In this document: one piece after another, positions 1 to 14,408 of the stretch
Layout: every line of letters starts with the position of its first letter
Position numbering within the stretch: position 1 is the stretch's first letter
Source of the DNA: Hyperoplus lanceolatus
Taxonomy: Eukaryota > Chordata > Actinopteri > Uranoscopiformes > Ammodytidae
NCBI GenBank assembly: GCA_026929865.2
Contig: CM049406.2
Coordinates: 26,002,001-26,066,000, forward strand
DNA length: 64,000 nucleotides
Direction: 5' to 3'
Translations under genes and position numbers: made by a program
Notes under the pieces: model-generated
Seen by the model: only the letters and a program-made list of their open reading frames with translations
Database searches by the model: none
Told to the model about the DNA's origin: nothing

Positions 1-172
1 TTGGTTTTTAACCTTTGCATGTGACGCAACGCTGGATGACTTGTAAGTCAAGGCATATGTACACATTGTGTTGCTCAAAATGAGTTTGAATGTAATGTTG
101 TTCTGAATCCCTTTCTCATAGCAACAGCTTATTGTTCAGTTTTGTTGGAAAGTGCTATTGTCATACGTAAGC

Positions 173-176
<4 letters not shown>

Positions 177-226
<50 letters not shown>
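177..226. repeat. (TA)n microsatellite
   Basis: About 50 bp of near-perfect TA dinucleotides. The flanking 540 bp could be the 3' UTR of a plus-strand gene outside the window, because an AATAAA lies at about 532, but no coding sequence is visible. Confidence 0.9.
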
Positions 227-227
<1 letters not shown>

Positions 228-606
228 ATATATCCATCCTATTTTTTAATCTAGTAGAATTTGTAAATGATTTATTTATAACATATGTGTTCATACAGAG
301 TCATAACTGAACCACTCGATACATAATTTGTGTTGCCTTCTGTCATTTGAAACGGTATGTAAAACATGCACACTACAGCGGATGTACTGGGCTTATGTGT
401 AATAGAGCAGCCACATGGCTACTCATGCCTAACATGAAGTACTGTATGAGAAATGTGTTGGTTTGATCCATGCTTTTCTCAAACATCTGTTTCAATGTAT
501 CCAAAAGCCGTATTTGTATTTTATACATGTAAAATAAAAATGAAAGTTAATTGAAAAAACTGTTTTCTGTTTTCTAAGGTCTGCCACTTTAGAAATTCAA
601 ATGTGG

Positions 607-907
<301 letters not shown>

Positions 908-2104
908 AAATGTGGTGCACTATATAGCCCAGCCAGTAGAGGTCGGTAAAGAGTGTAATTTCCTAAAGTTTTTCAGTGACAGAAGCCTCATGCTTCAGCC
1001 TGTGTAAGCAGGTAAAAGGTAAAAGATATGGTATCTAAATAGTTTTAAAAGAACATCATAGTTGTACAGTAATTGGTGAGTGAAAGTGTTTGTATTCCAC
1101 CCTGCTGCAGAGTCCTCATCACATTGTGGAAACCTTTATTCACTTTTAACACAAGTATAAATACTCAGGTATAAAAATACTCAGCTTGAGAAAAAACTAT
1201 TCCGCTCGTGAAAAAACTAAGTGAAAATAAAAAAGATGGGCATGTATAGGCACGTTTTTTAACTTTAAGGTGCCACGAGCAACATTTAAATATATTGGAA
1301 ACAGTCTCATTTTTTCTTCTGACGATCATAAATTGCATTAAACAGCAAAAGAGAACATCAGTGCAAAGAATGCTATCTTTATATACTGTAGGTTTTCTTG
1401 ATGCCTTTGTCATGGGTACGCTCCCAGGAACAGCTGGCGCATTAAACACTACAGCTTTTGTCCAAAGGGGGTGCAAGAATTAACCAAAAAATTAAAGTTC
1501 CTCAGAGCACCTTTTAATATATAATAGTTTATTATAATATATTCTGTCATAAGCATTGATATATAACAGTTTAACTGATAAATAGTCATCATTTATGTGA
1601 AGTTGCAATGTCAGAAGTTCCTGAAAAATAATGCAGCTTGCAGAGTCCTAATGTAATATTTCCCTATAAAATGCATTGGAATAGAAGTATGACATAGCAT
1701 AAAGAAAATGCACCTGCAGCGAATGTACTGCCAGTCAAAATAATGATCACAGCACCTTGTTACGTAACCCATAAAACCCAGGGAAGCTAACCAAACAAGA
1801 TGAATCAGGATGTGTCTGGGACATGCCAAGCCTTACCTGACTCATGTAATTTCAAGTAAAAACTAGACGTCAGCCATTGATATTTTAAATGATGAAATAA
1901 AGCTAGGGTGTGTCACCTCCACCACAAATACGGCAAATCATCCTTCATTCAACACACTTTTTTTTCATTGAAAAATGGAAAAAATACTTGTTACACTTGC
2001 TTCCCCTTATTATCTCTGGATTACGTCATAACCCTCTCCGCTTCACCTCTATCCAGTGAAGACTTGTCTATCGATGAATGAAAGAAAAATAACTCCAGTC
2101 AGGT
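908..2104. other. Intergenic, no gene seen
   Basis: AT-rich unique-looking sequence. The short ORFs have no family resemblance and no supporting splice structure. I see no clear repeat or RNA gene here. Confidence 0.6.
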
Positions 2105-3219
2105 CTTCGTGACATGAACGATTTATTACCAACGCAACACATACAATACAAAAACAGGTAGATATTGTAGATATTAAGTGTAATGTTATCAAAATGGTTT
2201 CCTTCACATTCTACTTAGTAGTGCTGCAGTGCGGAACAGACAAGAACCAGCTCAAGTTAATGTGGGCTAAGGTTCTGTGTGGAGTGGGCTTCTGATATTC
2301 ACAGCTATGAGTCAGTTAGTCAGTCAGTTATAGGCCACTATAGAGCTAATAGGATGGAGACATACACACAAGAACATACAACATTACATTTTGGTTTTGA
2401 ACGCAGAATAGAATAGTAGTAACTTGATGGATTGCAAAATAAAGGACGGACTATGATTCAGCATTTCATCTGATGATTCAAGCTTCAAACCATATGCTTG
2501 TTAAATTTTAAGTACTGGGAAAACCTGCACTGGTAAGAATAAATTTTTGTTATCCTTCTAAAATAATTAAATTCTCTTCCGTCAAAGACAAATCTAGGCA
2601 AATCATAATCTGCTCAGTTGCAATTTCAACATCATTCACTTAAAAAAAAAACAAGAAAAAGCTATCATTACCCTTTCTTCATGTAAGCCATGTGAGGTTC
2701 ATTTTGTCTGACAGGACTTTTTATTCACATACTTTTCATCTTACGACTAGTTCTATGAATAACACAAACACACATACAGTATTTACATGATCACCATTGG
2801 ATCACGGTCCAGGCTTTCTGCACTTTCACATATTCACCACAGTGTCTAGAAATGCATTACTAGTAGTGTTAAAATTAGTTTTATAACTTCAGTATACAAA
2901 GGGCTGTGAATTTACACATGTCATTGGCTGTGCACGCTTTAGCGTTAGGGTTAACATCCTTCACATCAGTTTGGCATCATCACAATACAGGCAGATGTGT
3001 GAATTCACATAAATACAAAGTTGAAAAAAATAATACTGATGGGGCTACAATGCCTTATTGTCTGTTCATAGATTGTAGAAATACCAAACATTTATATGTT
3101 GCTGTAATACAAAAGAAAACAAGGTAAAGCACCATTAGCTCTCACATTATATTTTTTTATAAGGTAAAAAAGGGTTGTAAGAGAAGCAGGAAGTGATGTC
3201 ACTGGCTCGCCCCCACCTC
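2105..3219 (-). other. tgm1: Probable tgm1 3' UTR
   Basis: The stop codon is at 3220-3222. Downstream on the minus strand there is no ORF of note and no repeat I recognise. AATAAA-type poly(A) signals on the minus strand lie at about 2718-2723 and 2122-2127. Either would give a 3' UTR of about 0.5 to 1.1 kb. The extent is inferred; RNA reads would settle it. Confidence 0.45.
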
Positions 3220-3487
3220 TCACTGGTCGAGAACAACAATGTCCGCCACCCCGTGCACCTGGGTGAGCTGTTTGCAGTCCAGGGAGGCCACCAGCTTCCT
3301 GGGCCCAGGCTGGGAGGGGATGAAGTGCTCCGTCAGTGTCACGGTGGAGAGGCCTCCGACATCGCTGGCAGGAGGGGAAAGAGGAGTGGAGTGTTAGTCA
3401 GGAGAGAGAAAACATGGAACTGTCTGTGTCTGTGTCTGTGTTTGTGTCTGTGTTTGTGTCTGTGTCTGTGTGTCTGTGTCTGTGTCT

Positions 3488-3579
<92 letters not shown>

Positions 3580-6500
3580 CTTACCCCACAATCACTTCAT
3601 GGCCCTTCTGCAGCCCCAGGCCCTCCACTCTGAACACCACTCCTATCAGTGTGCGTGGCAGGGGGTTGGTGAAGGTGATCTTTGCTGCCATCTCCTTACC
3701 GACCACGGCTTCTCCCAAAGGCTGCCAGGAGGTCGTTCAAAATGAGTCACGAGGAGCAAACGAAAGACTTTCTTACAATAATTTTGCATGTGTGTGTGTG
3801 TGTGTGTGTATGATAATTACAAAAAAAGATAACTAGAAAATATGACAAACATGTCATTGGTAATGAGTCTATTCTTTTTGATAAATATAACTATATCAGA
3901 AATTAATCTAGAGACTAGGGATGAAGATAAAAGTTATATAAATGAAAGTACAAATTGGGGAGAAATTAAGTAAATTCTTCATTCTTCTCACTCTTTTTTC
4001 GACCATGTAAACTAAGTGTTGGACAGTTTATTTTTGCCTTGTGCTTGCTGTCAATGTAAACCTACCTCGATGTTGAGGTCAGGCGTGCGGAGCCTGAAGC
4101 TGGTCTGGTTGGCTAATACTTGTTGGGTCTCAGTGACTCTTCCGGACACGGTCAGCATCAGAGCAGCCTGGTCCACCAGCTCGTTCTGGTACTGTGGGTA
4201 CGGCAGCAGCCAATCAATGGTCTTCTCTGTGTGGAGAGGTACACGGAAAGGATGGAGCTCAGTATTTTCAGCATTTTGTACCACGCAAGCTTTACTTTCT
4301 TTTGCCATATCACCTTATTAGCTTAACAGACTGGAAACAGGGAAACAAAATGCCTCCGTCCAAAAGTAACTATTGAATTAGACCCATTTCATTGCTATTG
4401 CAAAAATGGTTTCCTCCACTGTGAATGGCTATAGCACAGTAGTTTTAGTCTTATCCTACTAGTATTGACTTCTCTCACACTTTTATTTGCTTAATAGAAA
4501 AAGCTCCCCTGGCTGTTCCAGTGAATAACATTGCATTGAGACACATTGTCTTCCCTTACAAATCTATCATCAAGAAATAAAAACCTGTTCTTAATTCAAT
4601 ATTCTCAGATGTTTTGCTGCCGCTTGAAGTGGTGTTTTGAATCAAATCTCTGGTCTAGCTATAGCTACTAAATACTACACTACCAGTGATCACTAGCTAG
4701 CTGGTCATTTCTTTCTTTAGCTTTCCTGTGTGATTCTGGACTGAGGGAAAGTCGCGTGCTCTGTGTGTGTTCGTCAATATAAGCAACCTCTTTCACAAAC
4801 ATGGGGCCATTTAATTCATTGTTAAAAAAATGTAATAAAACAAAAAACAAAAAAACCTGTTGACTATAGCTGCTTTTAAGAATGTCATTTCAAGCCAACC
4901 TTCATTGGGCAGGAGCTCCACCTCAATGCGTTCCTTCTTGATGGTGCCCTTCAGCACACCGGTGTAGTACATGACGGCCACCTGGCTGTGCAGAGTGGTG
5001 CGACGGGGCTCCGAGCTCTGGTTCTTCACCAGGATACTGAGCTTGGCGTCAGCCCCCATCCTGGGCCCCTCGCCGTCCATCTTCACCTCCATGAGCACGT
5101 CCTCCGCCATGGCCATGGAGTAGGCCTCTGGCTTGCTGCCATAACGACTGGCGGTCTCCACGGCGATGCGTTCTTCTTCAGTACCTGATAAAGAGGTGGG
5201 AGAGGGAGAAGTGTGAGTGCGCCTCGTTCTGTTTGATGCATGGGCTCGGGATGTATTGACAGAGTACGGAACCCGGTCCAAACAAAGCAAAGATAGAGCC
5301 ACATTTCTTTTTAAATTGCGAAAGGTTGAAGGGGTCATATGACGATAATCTACCTACAGCAAAATGAGCTACGCGGCTAGAAATGATTAAATCATCGCAT
5401 TTCACAATCATTCCAGACAGTGCATAAATAATTCTGTTGGTATCTTGAACATCAATCTGAGGTAGAAATGCAACTGATTGAAAACAAATCTACCGTACCT
5501 TCTTGGTGTTTGTACAGGTGCGTGATGTCGGCCCGCTCCTCAGAGCCCACTGCCTTGGTGCTGATGCAGTGGCCCACTGCTTTCTTCTCACTGTGGACCT
5601 GGCTGAAAGTATTGTCCGGGTTCCTCTGCCAGTATATTTTATCACTGTTGACCTGATAGAAAAGTACAGAGAAACCTGTTCAGTTGAAGCATCAGAGTAC
5701 ATAAGAATGTACTATAGCTTTCCTAAAGATGACTAAGTTAAAAGGTGGAGTCAGTGATTCTGGAGAACGCTTGTTGACAGAAATCACTTTGTCAAAATCT
5801 GTGAATTTCTCCTCAAGATCTACAACCTGTCTGTAATGTGTTTGTGCTGAAAACAAATCTGGTGTTAATACTCAGCCTATACTCTGCATACTCATTGTGT
5901 AAACAAAGGCCCCCACCGTATAGCTACCCAAGAAAGTAGTCCCTATTTTTGCAAATAGTTATTCCAACTCCAGGTAACAACTTTTTAAATCCTGCTGTAT
6001 ACCAAATGAGGATATCTCTGTTCAAGTACACTTTTGTATTTTTTTTTTTGGCACTCACCTCAGCAAAGACAAATGGCGTGTCGTGTTTGAGGAAGACCTG
6101 TCCAGAGCGGATGGCATTTACGGAGGCTGGGCCACAGCGGAAGGTTCCCTGGCTGGTTTCCTGTGGAGTGGAGTCCACCGCCTGCCAGCCTCCATGACCG
6201 GGGGGGAGGTCTGGTCTGGCCATCCAGCAGTCATTCCATACATGGAAGTTCCTGCATGCAATTAAAAGCTATGTCAATTTGAGGTCCAATTTGAGGTGCC
6301 AAGGAATAGTTTGACATTTGAAGGAAATAAGCTTCTTCTTCTTTTTTTGCCAAGAATGACATAGTTTATCTTAGCATAAATATGTTATGGATATAGGGGG
6401 AAACAGCAAGCTTGGCTCTTTCAATGCTTTTGTAATAAGTGAACTTTAGATGTGTTGATGACTGGATTTTGTTTTTGGATTTTGATTTAGCTTCATTTAA

Positions 6501-6964
6501 CAGTGGTATCAATCTTCTCAACCAACTCCCAGCCACACAATTTAAGGAAAAAAAATATTGAAGTATTCCTTAATAACACATTATATATATTTTTTGGAAG
6601 GATCTTACTTACAAATGTGGGTTTCTGAGGTTTTATGAGCATGTTTGCAAGTCAGGCAAAAGTGGTATCAACGTCTCGCAGAGCAAGCATGGATAAAATG
6701 CTGTTCAAGAATTGGCAAGATAATCAAGAATTGATGCAGTATGGATCCTAAACCTGCATTTATTGATACAAGCACAACTAGCCAGAAGGAAGAAATCACG
6801 TCACCCATCAGTCTATGGGTATCTTAGGACATGGTATTATCAGAGAGCAGATAGATAACAGTTAGGCCTCTGCAATCCCAGAGTCATTTGCAAATAATTG
6901 AAAGCACATAACGTCCCTGGGTGGTTTCATGTTAGAAGGAACTGCCTTCTAAGCAGATCTTTAA

Positions 6965-7021
<57 letters not shown>

Positions 7022-10000
7022 GTTACATTCCAAAGGTATGGATTTAGTAGTAGGGAATGTTCGGTAACACTTTATAATAACTATCCGTTGTAACTCGTTA
7101 ATAGATCATTAGTAAACTCTTAATTAATGATTATTAATGATTTGTTAATTGTTTGTTAGCAGTTTGTTAAGGATTTATAACAATGGTAGATAGTTAATAG
7201 CTTAATAATTGAATCAGTTCATCTGGGAGGTAATCCGAGATTAACTGATCACTTCACGTTCAAGTCCATGGCATGCACAGTGTGTATTGAGTTTATTTAA
7301 AAATATTTGAAAATGGGGCTGCCCTCAGTTGCCCATGCACTGTGTATAGTCTATAGCCTATTTCAGCCTCGTCCCAGATGAACTGATTCAATTATTAAGC
7401 TATTAACTATCTACCATTGTTATAAATCCTTAACAAACTGCTAACAAACAATTAACAAATCATTAATAATCATTAATTAAGAGTTTACTAATGATCTATT
7501 AACGAGTTACAACGGATAGTTATTATAAAGTGTTACTGAATGTTCCTACTGTAGCATGTTCAAGTTTCACATCTTACCATACAGAGTCACCGTTGAGGTA
7601 GTCTATTGGCTCCATCTCCTCATCTAAATAGATATCAGTGGTGAGGGATGTATCGGTGTCGTGAGCCGACTGGAAGTTGGTCACACTGCGGGTGGGTATG
7701 CCCAGACACCGCAGCACTGCAAGCAAAGACAGACAGACAAGAGATGGATTCATTAAAACGGAATTTACGAGGTCATACATTGATTGAATTACGGTCCCAG
7801 ATGCAGATACTTGAGCATAATGACTCGAGACATTTCCGACTAAGATGCAATTTGCATGGTTGCCTGGGACTTTATTATCCTGGCTGTAAATGAAAGCAAC
7901 ACATGTGGCCCTATTGGGGACAAAAGTAGGAGGTATGACGGGAATGCCAATGTGAGGTATTTCGGGTGTATATGGGGTATATATATATGAGCTACGGCAT
8001 GCTATTAGAGGCAACGCCTTGTTCTAAGGTCATCTATAGCTATCATGTGAGGGACCCTGCTGCATGCGCGTATAATGAATGAAGTATTGTATTACAGAGC
8101 TAATGAAAAGGGGCTGATGGACTTGCAGCCATGATGACCTGGCCGATAGTAGTGAAAATCAATCTATGATAGTTGGGTGTCTTAATAAACTTTGACAAAA
8201 ATCTGAATAGAATATTATAAAAACTTAGTTAAAAAAATAGTTTTTTACTGTCTAGACCGTTTGACATGACTGTGTGGGTGTGCTCGTATCAAACTGTCTC
8301 CATGGCAATAGTCATTGTTTTTATAGAATGTTTAGGGCAAAGAACTGCCGTGATAGGCTCAAAACACATATTATGTAATAAGAACCAGAGCCCGCCTCTT
8401 CTAAACCTAATTTCTGTAAATTTTATCAAACCTAAACAACAGGATTTTGAAGATGTTGGCTTTACAGGGGGTTTTAACTGCACTGATTTGGTAAAACATC
8501 ACGTTTTCTGAACCTGATTGTTTTTATTGATGCATTTTAAAAGTTGTATTTTTTATCATAACAGAGCTGTATGTATGCCTGTTGACTTTTTCTCACCTGA
8601 TGTAGTGACTGCAGAGAAGACCCAGCACTGTCCATATCGCACAGAAGTCCCATCTGTGGAGTGGTATTTCCTCAGGATCTCCACGCTGCTGCTCCACGCA
8701 GAAGGGGACACGGCATCGGAATACTCCCCAGACCAGTTCCCCACCAGAACCCCAGAGTCATCCTGAGTGTTTATCTGAAAACACACAATGGTAAAACACA
8801 GTCATTTACAAGTGATACCAAAAGAAAAACGTTGAAAGGTGGAGTCAGCGATTGTGGAGAATCCCCTTTTTGTCAAAATCTGTGAATATCTCCTCACAAT
8901 CTGATATACCTATGCACTGCAAAAAGTGTTCGAAACATCATTTTACGACATTGGGAAACATAATTTATTAGGAAAACAACTGACATGTTTACTGAATGGA
9001 TGAAACACTTGAACCTGGACTCAGGATATTCGTATTTCTAAACTCCCTGGCTAATTCCAATTGACATAGTGTAATGTTTGTATAAAGGTAAACTCACCAT
9101 GGCAGATAAGACTCTGACCACATTGACAGGATCCCCTCGGCCAGACGGGGGCATGTCACTCTTGTCCAGGACAAACAGGCAAGCCTCCAGGATTCCATCA
9201 TGGAACTATATCATCAGCAAAGAAACAAAATTCATTCAAATCGGGGCATGAACTATTTTAAACTACTACTAATAATACATAAACAAAAACACTGGGCCTA
9301 TGTATTGTATAGCATTCAACATTTGTTTATTGATTTTATGGCATAAAGCAGACGTTTGGTGCGGTTATTTCAGCACAACTGGAGGTAAAGTAGGCAATAG
9401 AAGCTGGTGTGAGACTAATAATGCTGCTGAAACTTGAAGGCACAAGATAACAAACTTATAAAAGACATGCTTTTCCAGCGGTCTAGCACCGACATCCAGA
9501 TTACTGCAGAAACATGTTTGCTGAAGAGATCTTTGTTTCAATGTGACTGAAGAAAAATAGGGATTTAGTCAATCTTTGGTCAGCCATTGTCTCATTTGTT
9601 TTCAGCCAGGTAGGATAATAAAGATAAGATCTTATATTTTTTCTTATTGTCAACAAATCTGGAGAAAAGACTTAAATCCAGCGATGAGCTAGTATTGCCT
9701 GTGTAGCTATAAAGCCTAATCTAATATCTTCTTCTTCCATGCCACACAATAGAGTTCCATTGTTGTCCCAAGAACTATTTACAACATATCGTAAATGTTG
9801 CCCTGGCACTGCCGTTTTGTTTGGCATCTCTGCATACACAGCTCTGCTACAGGAAATACTCTAGAGTGCACCAATTGTACAGCATATTAATCCGCTGCTG
9901 AAAATAGTCTCCAACAAATAAACTGTTTACATCCAGTTTTTCAGTTTTTTTTCGTTCAGCACTTTTGAGTCACATCTTGTCTTGATTCATACCTGCCCGT

Positions 10001-11020
10001 AGTTCCAAGTGCGGGAACCTATTTGTTTCTCTGTGCCGTAGTACAGCCTCCCAGTGTCGTTCAGAACGTACTCCTTCCTCTCCTCTTCGTTATCCAGGAA
10101 AACAGTGTCCACTGAAAAATACAGGAGAAAAATACAATGTCAACGTACTAAAATCTCTTGTTTAATACTGACAATATAGCACTGACGGTGAACCTTTCCA
10201 TCTACATTGTAAACACTTAAAGCTATAGTGCGTAATTTTTTTTATATAAATGAATGCCGGTTGAATTCAAGCCATCACCAAACGAGTTGACACAACGTTG
10301 ATTAAGCTCCATCAGCTCCACAAAACTCTCTCTGTGTATGGCATCGTTTACAAACTGGTGTCGCCCCTCGGAACTGCATGGTGCAAGCAAAATCCCAAGA
10401 AGCACAGACAGTGTTGTTGTAATTACTCAGAATTTCTCATGGGGGCAACCGAAGTTACGCACTAGCTTTAAGTCTTCCACATTTTTATATGATAACATGT
10501 ATCCCTAAAACATAACATGGAAAACCCTTTTCTGCATAACTTTAGGAAGTATCTTAATGTTTAGACCTATATTTTGGCTTCCTCCTGACTCAGAACCCAC
10601 ACTTTTTCTCAGCTCCTCTCTTCAGTGACTAATCCACTTTAGTATGTGATTTCCCCAAGGCCAGGAAATAGTTAAGAAACACAATGAGTCCATGAACCTT
10701 GCACAGGGGCCCACCACGTTCATTCATGGGAAACCGTCTGCTTTTGAGTGACATCAGCAGCGACACAGACTTGGGCGTGCACCCCCCTGACATGACCTTC
10801 GTAAATCGGTCTCTTTGTTTTCCCATTTTTCTTTCACCCTCTTGCCGTTGCCACCAGTGGTTGTTGAAAAGCAAAAGTATACGAGTGTTCAAGATGGGCA
10901 TGAGAAAAAGCGAGTGGAAGGAAGAGGCCTAACAAATTCATGAGGGAGGAATGAGAGAAAGAGGGGAAGTTATGCTTGGGACGGAGTGAGAGTAAGAGTG
11001 GGGAGGGGTGCATCTGGTAG

Positions 11021-11064
<44 letters not shown>

Positions 11065-14000
11065 CCTTGTACTTTTATCTATGTGAGGACACCCAGTGAC
11101 CTAATGCATTCCATAGCCCCTCACCCTAAACTAAACCATGATAACTAAATGCCTTACCCCAAACCCTCACACTAACCCTAACATAAGCAAAATTCTAAAT
11201 CTTACTGGGACCTTAAGACATAGTTTCAACCCTCAAACAGGCCTTTAGAGAAGCAGGAAAAATGTCCACACTTTCCAAAAATGTCCTCACTCCGATGGTT
11301 ATATGCCATGGTCCCCGAAAAGACGTCTATACAAGTATATACACACACACACACATACACACACACAGGAGGATATGAAGGAGGAGGAGGCCAGAATACA
11401 GAGCAACGGGGCGATGGATTGAGGACGGGGTCAGCATGGGAGAGGCATATAAAGGCAGGAAACACACATGGAAGCAGTCAAAGGACAGGTTGTCACCAGC
11501 TGCAGGATTACTCTGAGCTCAGTCCCATGGCGTTTTTTCATACAGTAATAGTGGGATTTGGACTTTTATGAGCGTGAGGAAGAGATTGGTTTTGGGAAGA
11601 AGAGCACAGAGGAGATTGGGCTCTGTGCCAAAAACAGCAACCCTATAATCAAAGACAGCTGTCAGTTTTTTTTTTTTTTTTATCAAATCCAGGTCCACAT
11701 ATTTTTTGTCGAAAATGCATGTGGGGACGTTTTACAGTGCTCAGCAAACTGAAGTATGCAGAATAAACAATGGACCTAATTTCCTGACATTATATTATGT
11801 AACTGCATAAGAGAATGTAACTAAATGCATTAAAAATATAGACTGATAAATCCCACAAAGGCCTTGAATAAGTTTATGAGCAAACCTTTTTCAACCATTT
11901 CTGAAGGGAAAAAAACAAGATTGAGCTATTATCTGTGACCATTTGAAAAAAAAGCACATCAAAAGTGTTTGATTTAGGCATCAGCAAAGCTGTAACATCA
12001 TATATCTGTATGCACAAACGTTTCATAAATTAGGCCAATGGAGTTGTATTTCATCTTACACAATGTTTTGGTTCACAGGCATGGTTTAACGTGGTGCATA
12101 GGTGGCATAAGCCAGTGTGGCAGGCAGCAGCCTTGATTCATAGCCAGTTACATAACTCCCATACTTACCCACAGGGTCACACTGTAGCTATTTGATGGAC
12201 AGCAACACGCTCTGAGTTAGAGTTGGACTTTCTCACCAATGTGAAACAGTATATCAGGATTCCTCACAGAGATTAAACCAGTCAGAGGAAACGACATCTG
12301 CTTTTGCGCCTGTATTTGCCAGTATAACAAAATAAGGGGGGGAAAAACACTTATATGTTCTGCGTATACACTTTGACTGCTTATAATGCAGTATCAAACA
12401 GCTCTCCTGCAAGCAAAATGTCGAAGGTTTTCCACCTCAAATACAATAATTGGCCAGATCATTCCAGGCATGTTATATAACTCTTTTTTTTTCTTTCTCC
12501 TTCATGTTTCCCTTCTTATCACCTAGGACACCGCTTCTTTCCTTCCTCTCCTGCCAAATTCCTGCCCTTGGATCTATGCAAAGGAAACCCTGTGCCCCCA
12601 TTCCTCTGGCCACGCCCCTACTGTCAATCTTACCTGCACACCAAGGGTTGAAGAGCATGACGATGTGTTTGCTGGAGTTGTAAGTGGTCTTCTCGCCCTT
12701 TGAAGACTGTGTTGTCACGTTGAGCCCGTACAGGCCTATCACAGCAGTGGCTGGAGAGTTGACGGACAGCTTGATCTTGTTGCCAGTCTGCTCTACCATC
12801 TTGGCCTCCCAGCGTTTCTCCTGGAGGTCATCCACCAGTGGAATGATGACGTGGGTGCCTTTGGCCACGGTGGGCAGGGAACCTACAACACAACACGGGT
12901 TATACGTTTGAGTTATGGTGTACCTACAATGCTCCAATAAAGATGAAATAATAATGTAATACTTTCATACAATTCTCATGAAGTGATGTATGTGCAGATC
13001 ATGGTATACTCTCAGGTGCAAATGTCTACCTCATTAAAGGAACAGTTTAACATTTTGTGAAATATGCGTATTGACTTTTTTCTTTGAGATTTAGGTAAAA
13101 GTTAGGTAAAATAGGATGTAAAGTATTTTAGAAAACCCTACCAGCACCTCTGAAACTCACTAATTGATAAGATGTATCTAGTTTCTTTAATCCGTTTGCT
13201 TTGAGTCTTTGTGCTACGCTAAGCTTATGGACTGGCCGTAGCTTCACTTGTAATTTTGGATGGATGCATAAGCGGCATTGATATTTTCATCTAACTCTGC
13301 TGGAAACGTGCAATGTGCATGTATATTACAGTAACTCCTACATTTTGTTTGTGTCAAAGGTAAAATGTATCTATTTACGTGAGGGGAGGACTTCATTGCA
13401 ACATGAAGTGGGAAACTTGATGGTTCACGCCATAGGACTAGTTTGTCTGCTCCCACAATGGATGACACAACCATAAAACAACTTTAGACCACATGCTGTA
13501 GGCCTAATGCACATGTGTCAAACTCAAGGCCCGCGGGCCCACGACACGTTTTGATCTGGCCCGCGGAACAATTCTTTTTAAAAAAAATTTAAAAAATCAT
13601 ATATTATTTTTTATTTCATGGAGCCTGTGCCATATCCGCACGTCGCATACGCTCCCAACTGTTAGGAAACTTACGTGGCTTACAGCTAGGAATGTCTGCT
13701 GAAAGTTCCACAGCTCAGGATTTAAAGCCATGAATTGATGAACTTGCATCTAAGAAGAGCTGTCAGTTTTCTGAGGGCTGTAAATGGGCCAATATATGTG
13801 GCTAAATAACATGCTAATATTGATGATTGATTGTGTCAAGTGTCTAAGGATTAACGCCAAAATGATCTGGTTTCTAACTTTTGCTTTAAGTTACAATATA
13901 GCCAATATAGCTTGGCATTTCATTACCAATGTAAAGTATCATAAATAGCTAACACTGGTGCTGCGTCATGATTCCTAAAAAAACAAAACATATGATATGT

Positions 14001-14342
14001 TTTGAATGTGCAGAAAGTTTTGAAAAATCCAGGAGAATAAATATTGTGGCTCAATCCAGAATGCCTGAGAGCCTTACTGCATTATAGTCCTTTAGAATTG
14101 TTTCACCAGGAACCTGAATGTTGTCTTTTCCTTTACAAAAATTTAGACATTTCCACCATAAATTGATGCCGAAAAGGCACAGATTGGTGGACAAAAATCC
14201 ACCAGAATGCAGGAAATTAAGTTTTTGACATTCAAAAATTTCAGGAGGAGCACCCCGAAACCATGCCCAGCCTGGTCACCAGGCTGGGCATGGTTTTTGT
14301 CCAAGTACACACAATTTCACAGCTGCAAAACCTCCTGAGCTG

Positions 14343-14408
<66 letters not shown>

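Noticed and set aside
3193-3836. Overlapping long ORFs rich in Cys/Val or Thr/His around the TG tract
   Set aside because: They come from the dinucleotide repeat and are antisense to tgm1 exons. The same artefact occurs at 22.7-23.1, 25.0, 25.4 and 35.0 kb.
11100-11200. Interstitial telomere repeat (CCCTAA-like motifs)
   Set aside because: The motifs are irregular and belong to a CA-linked dispersed repeat.
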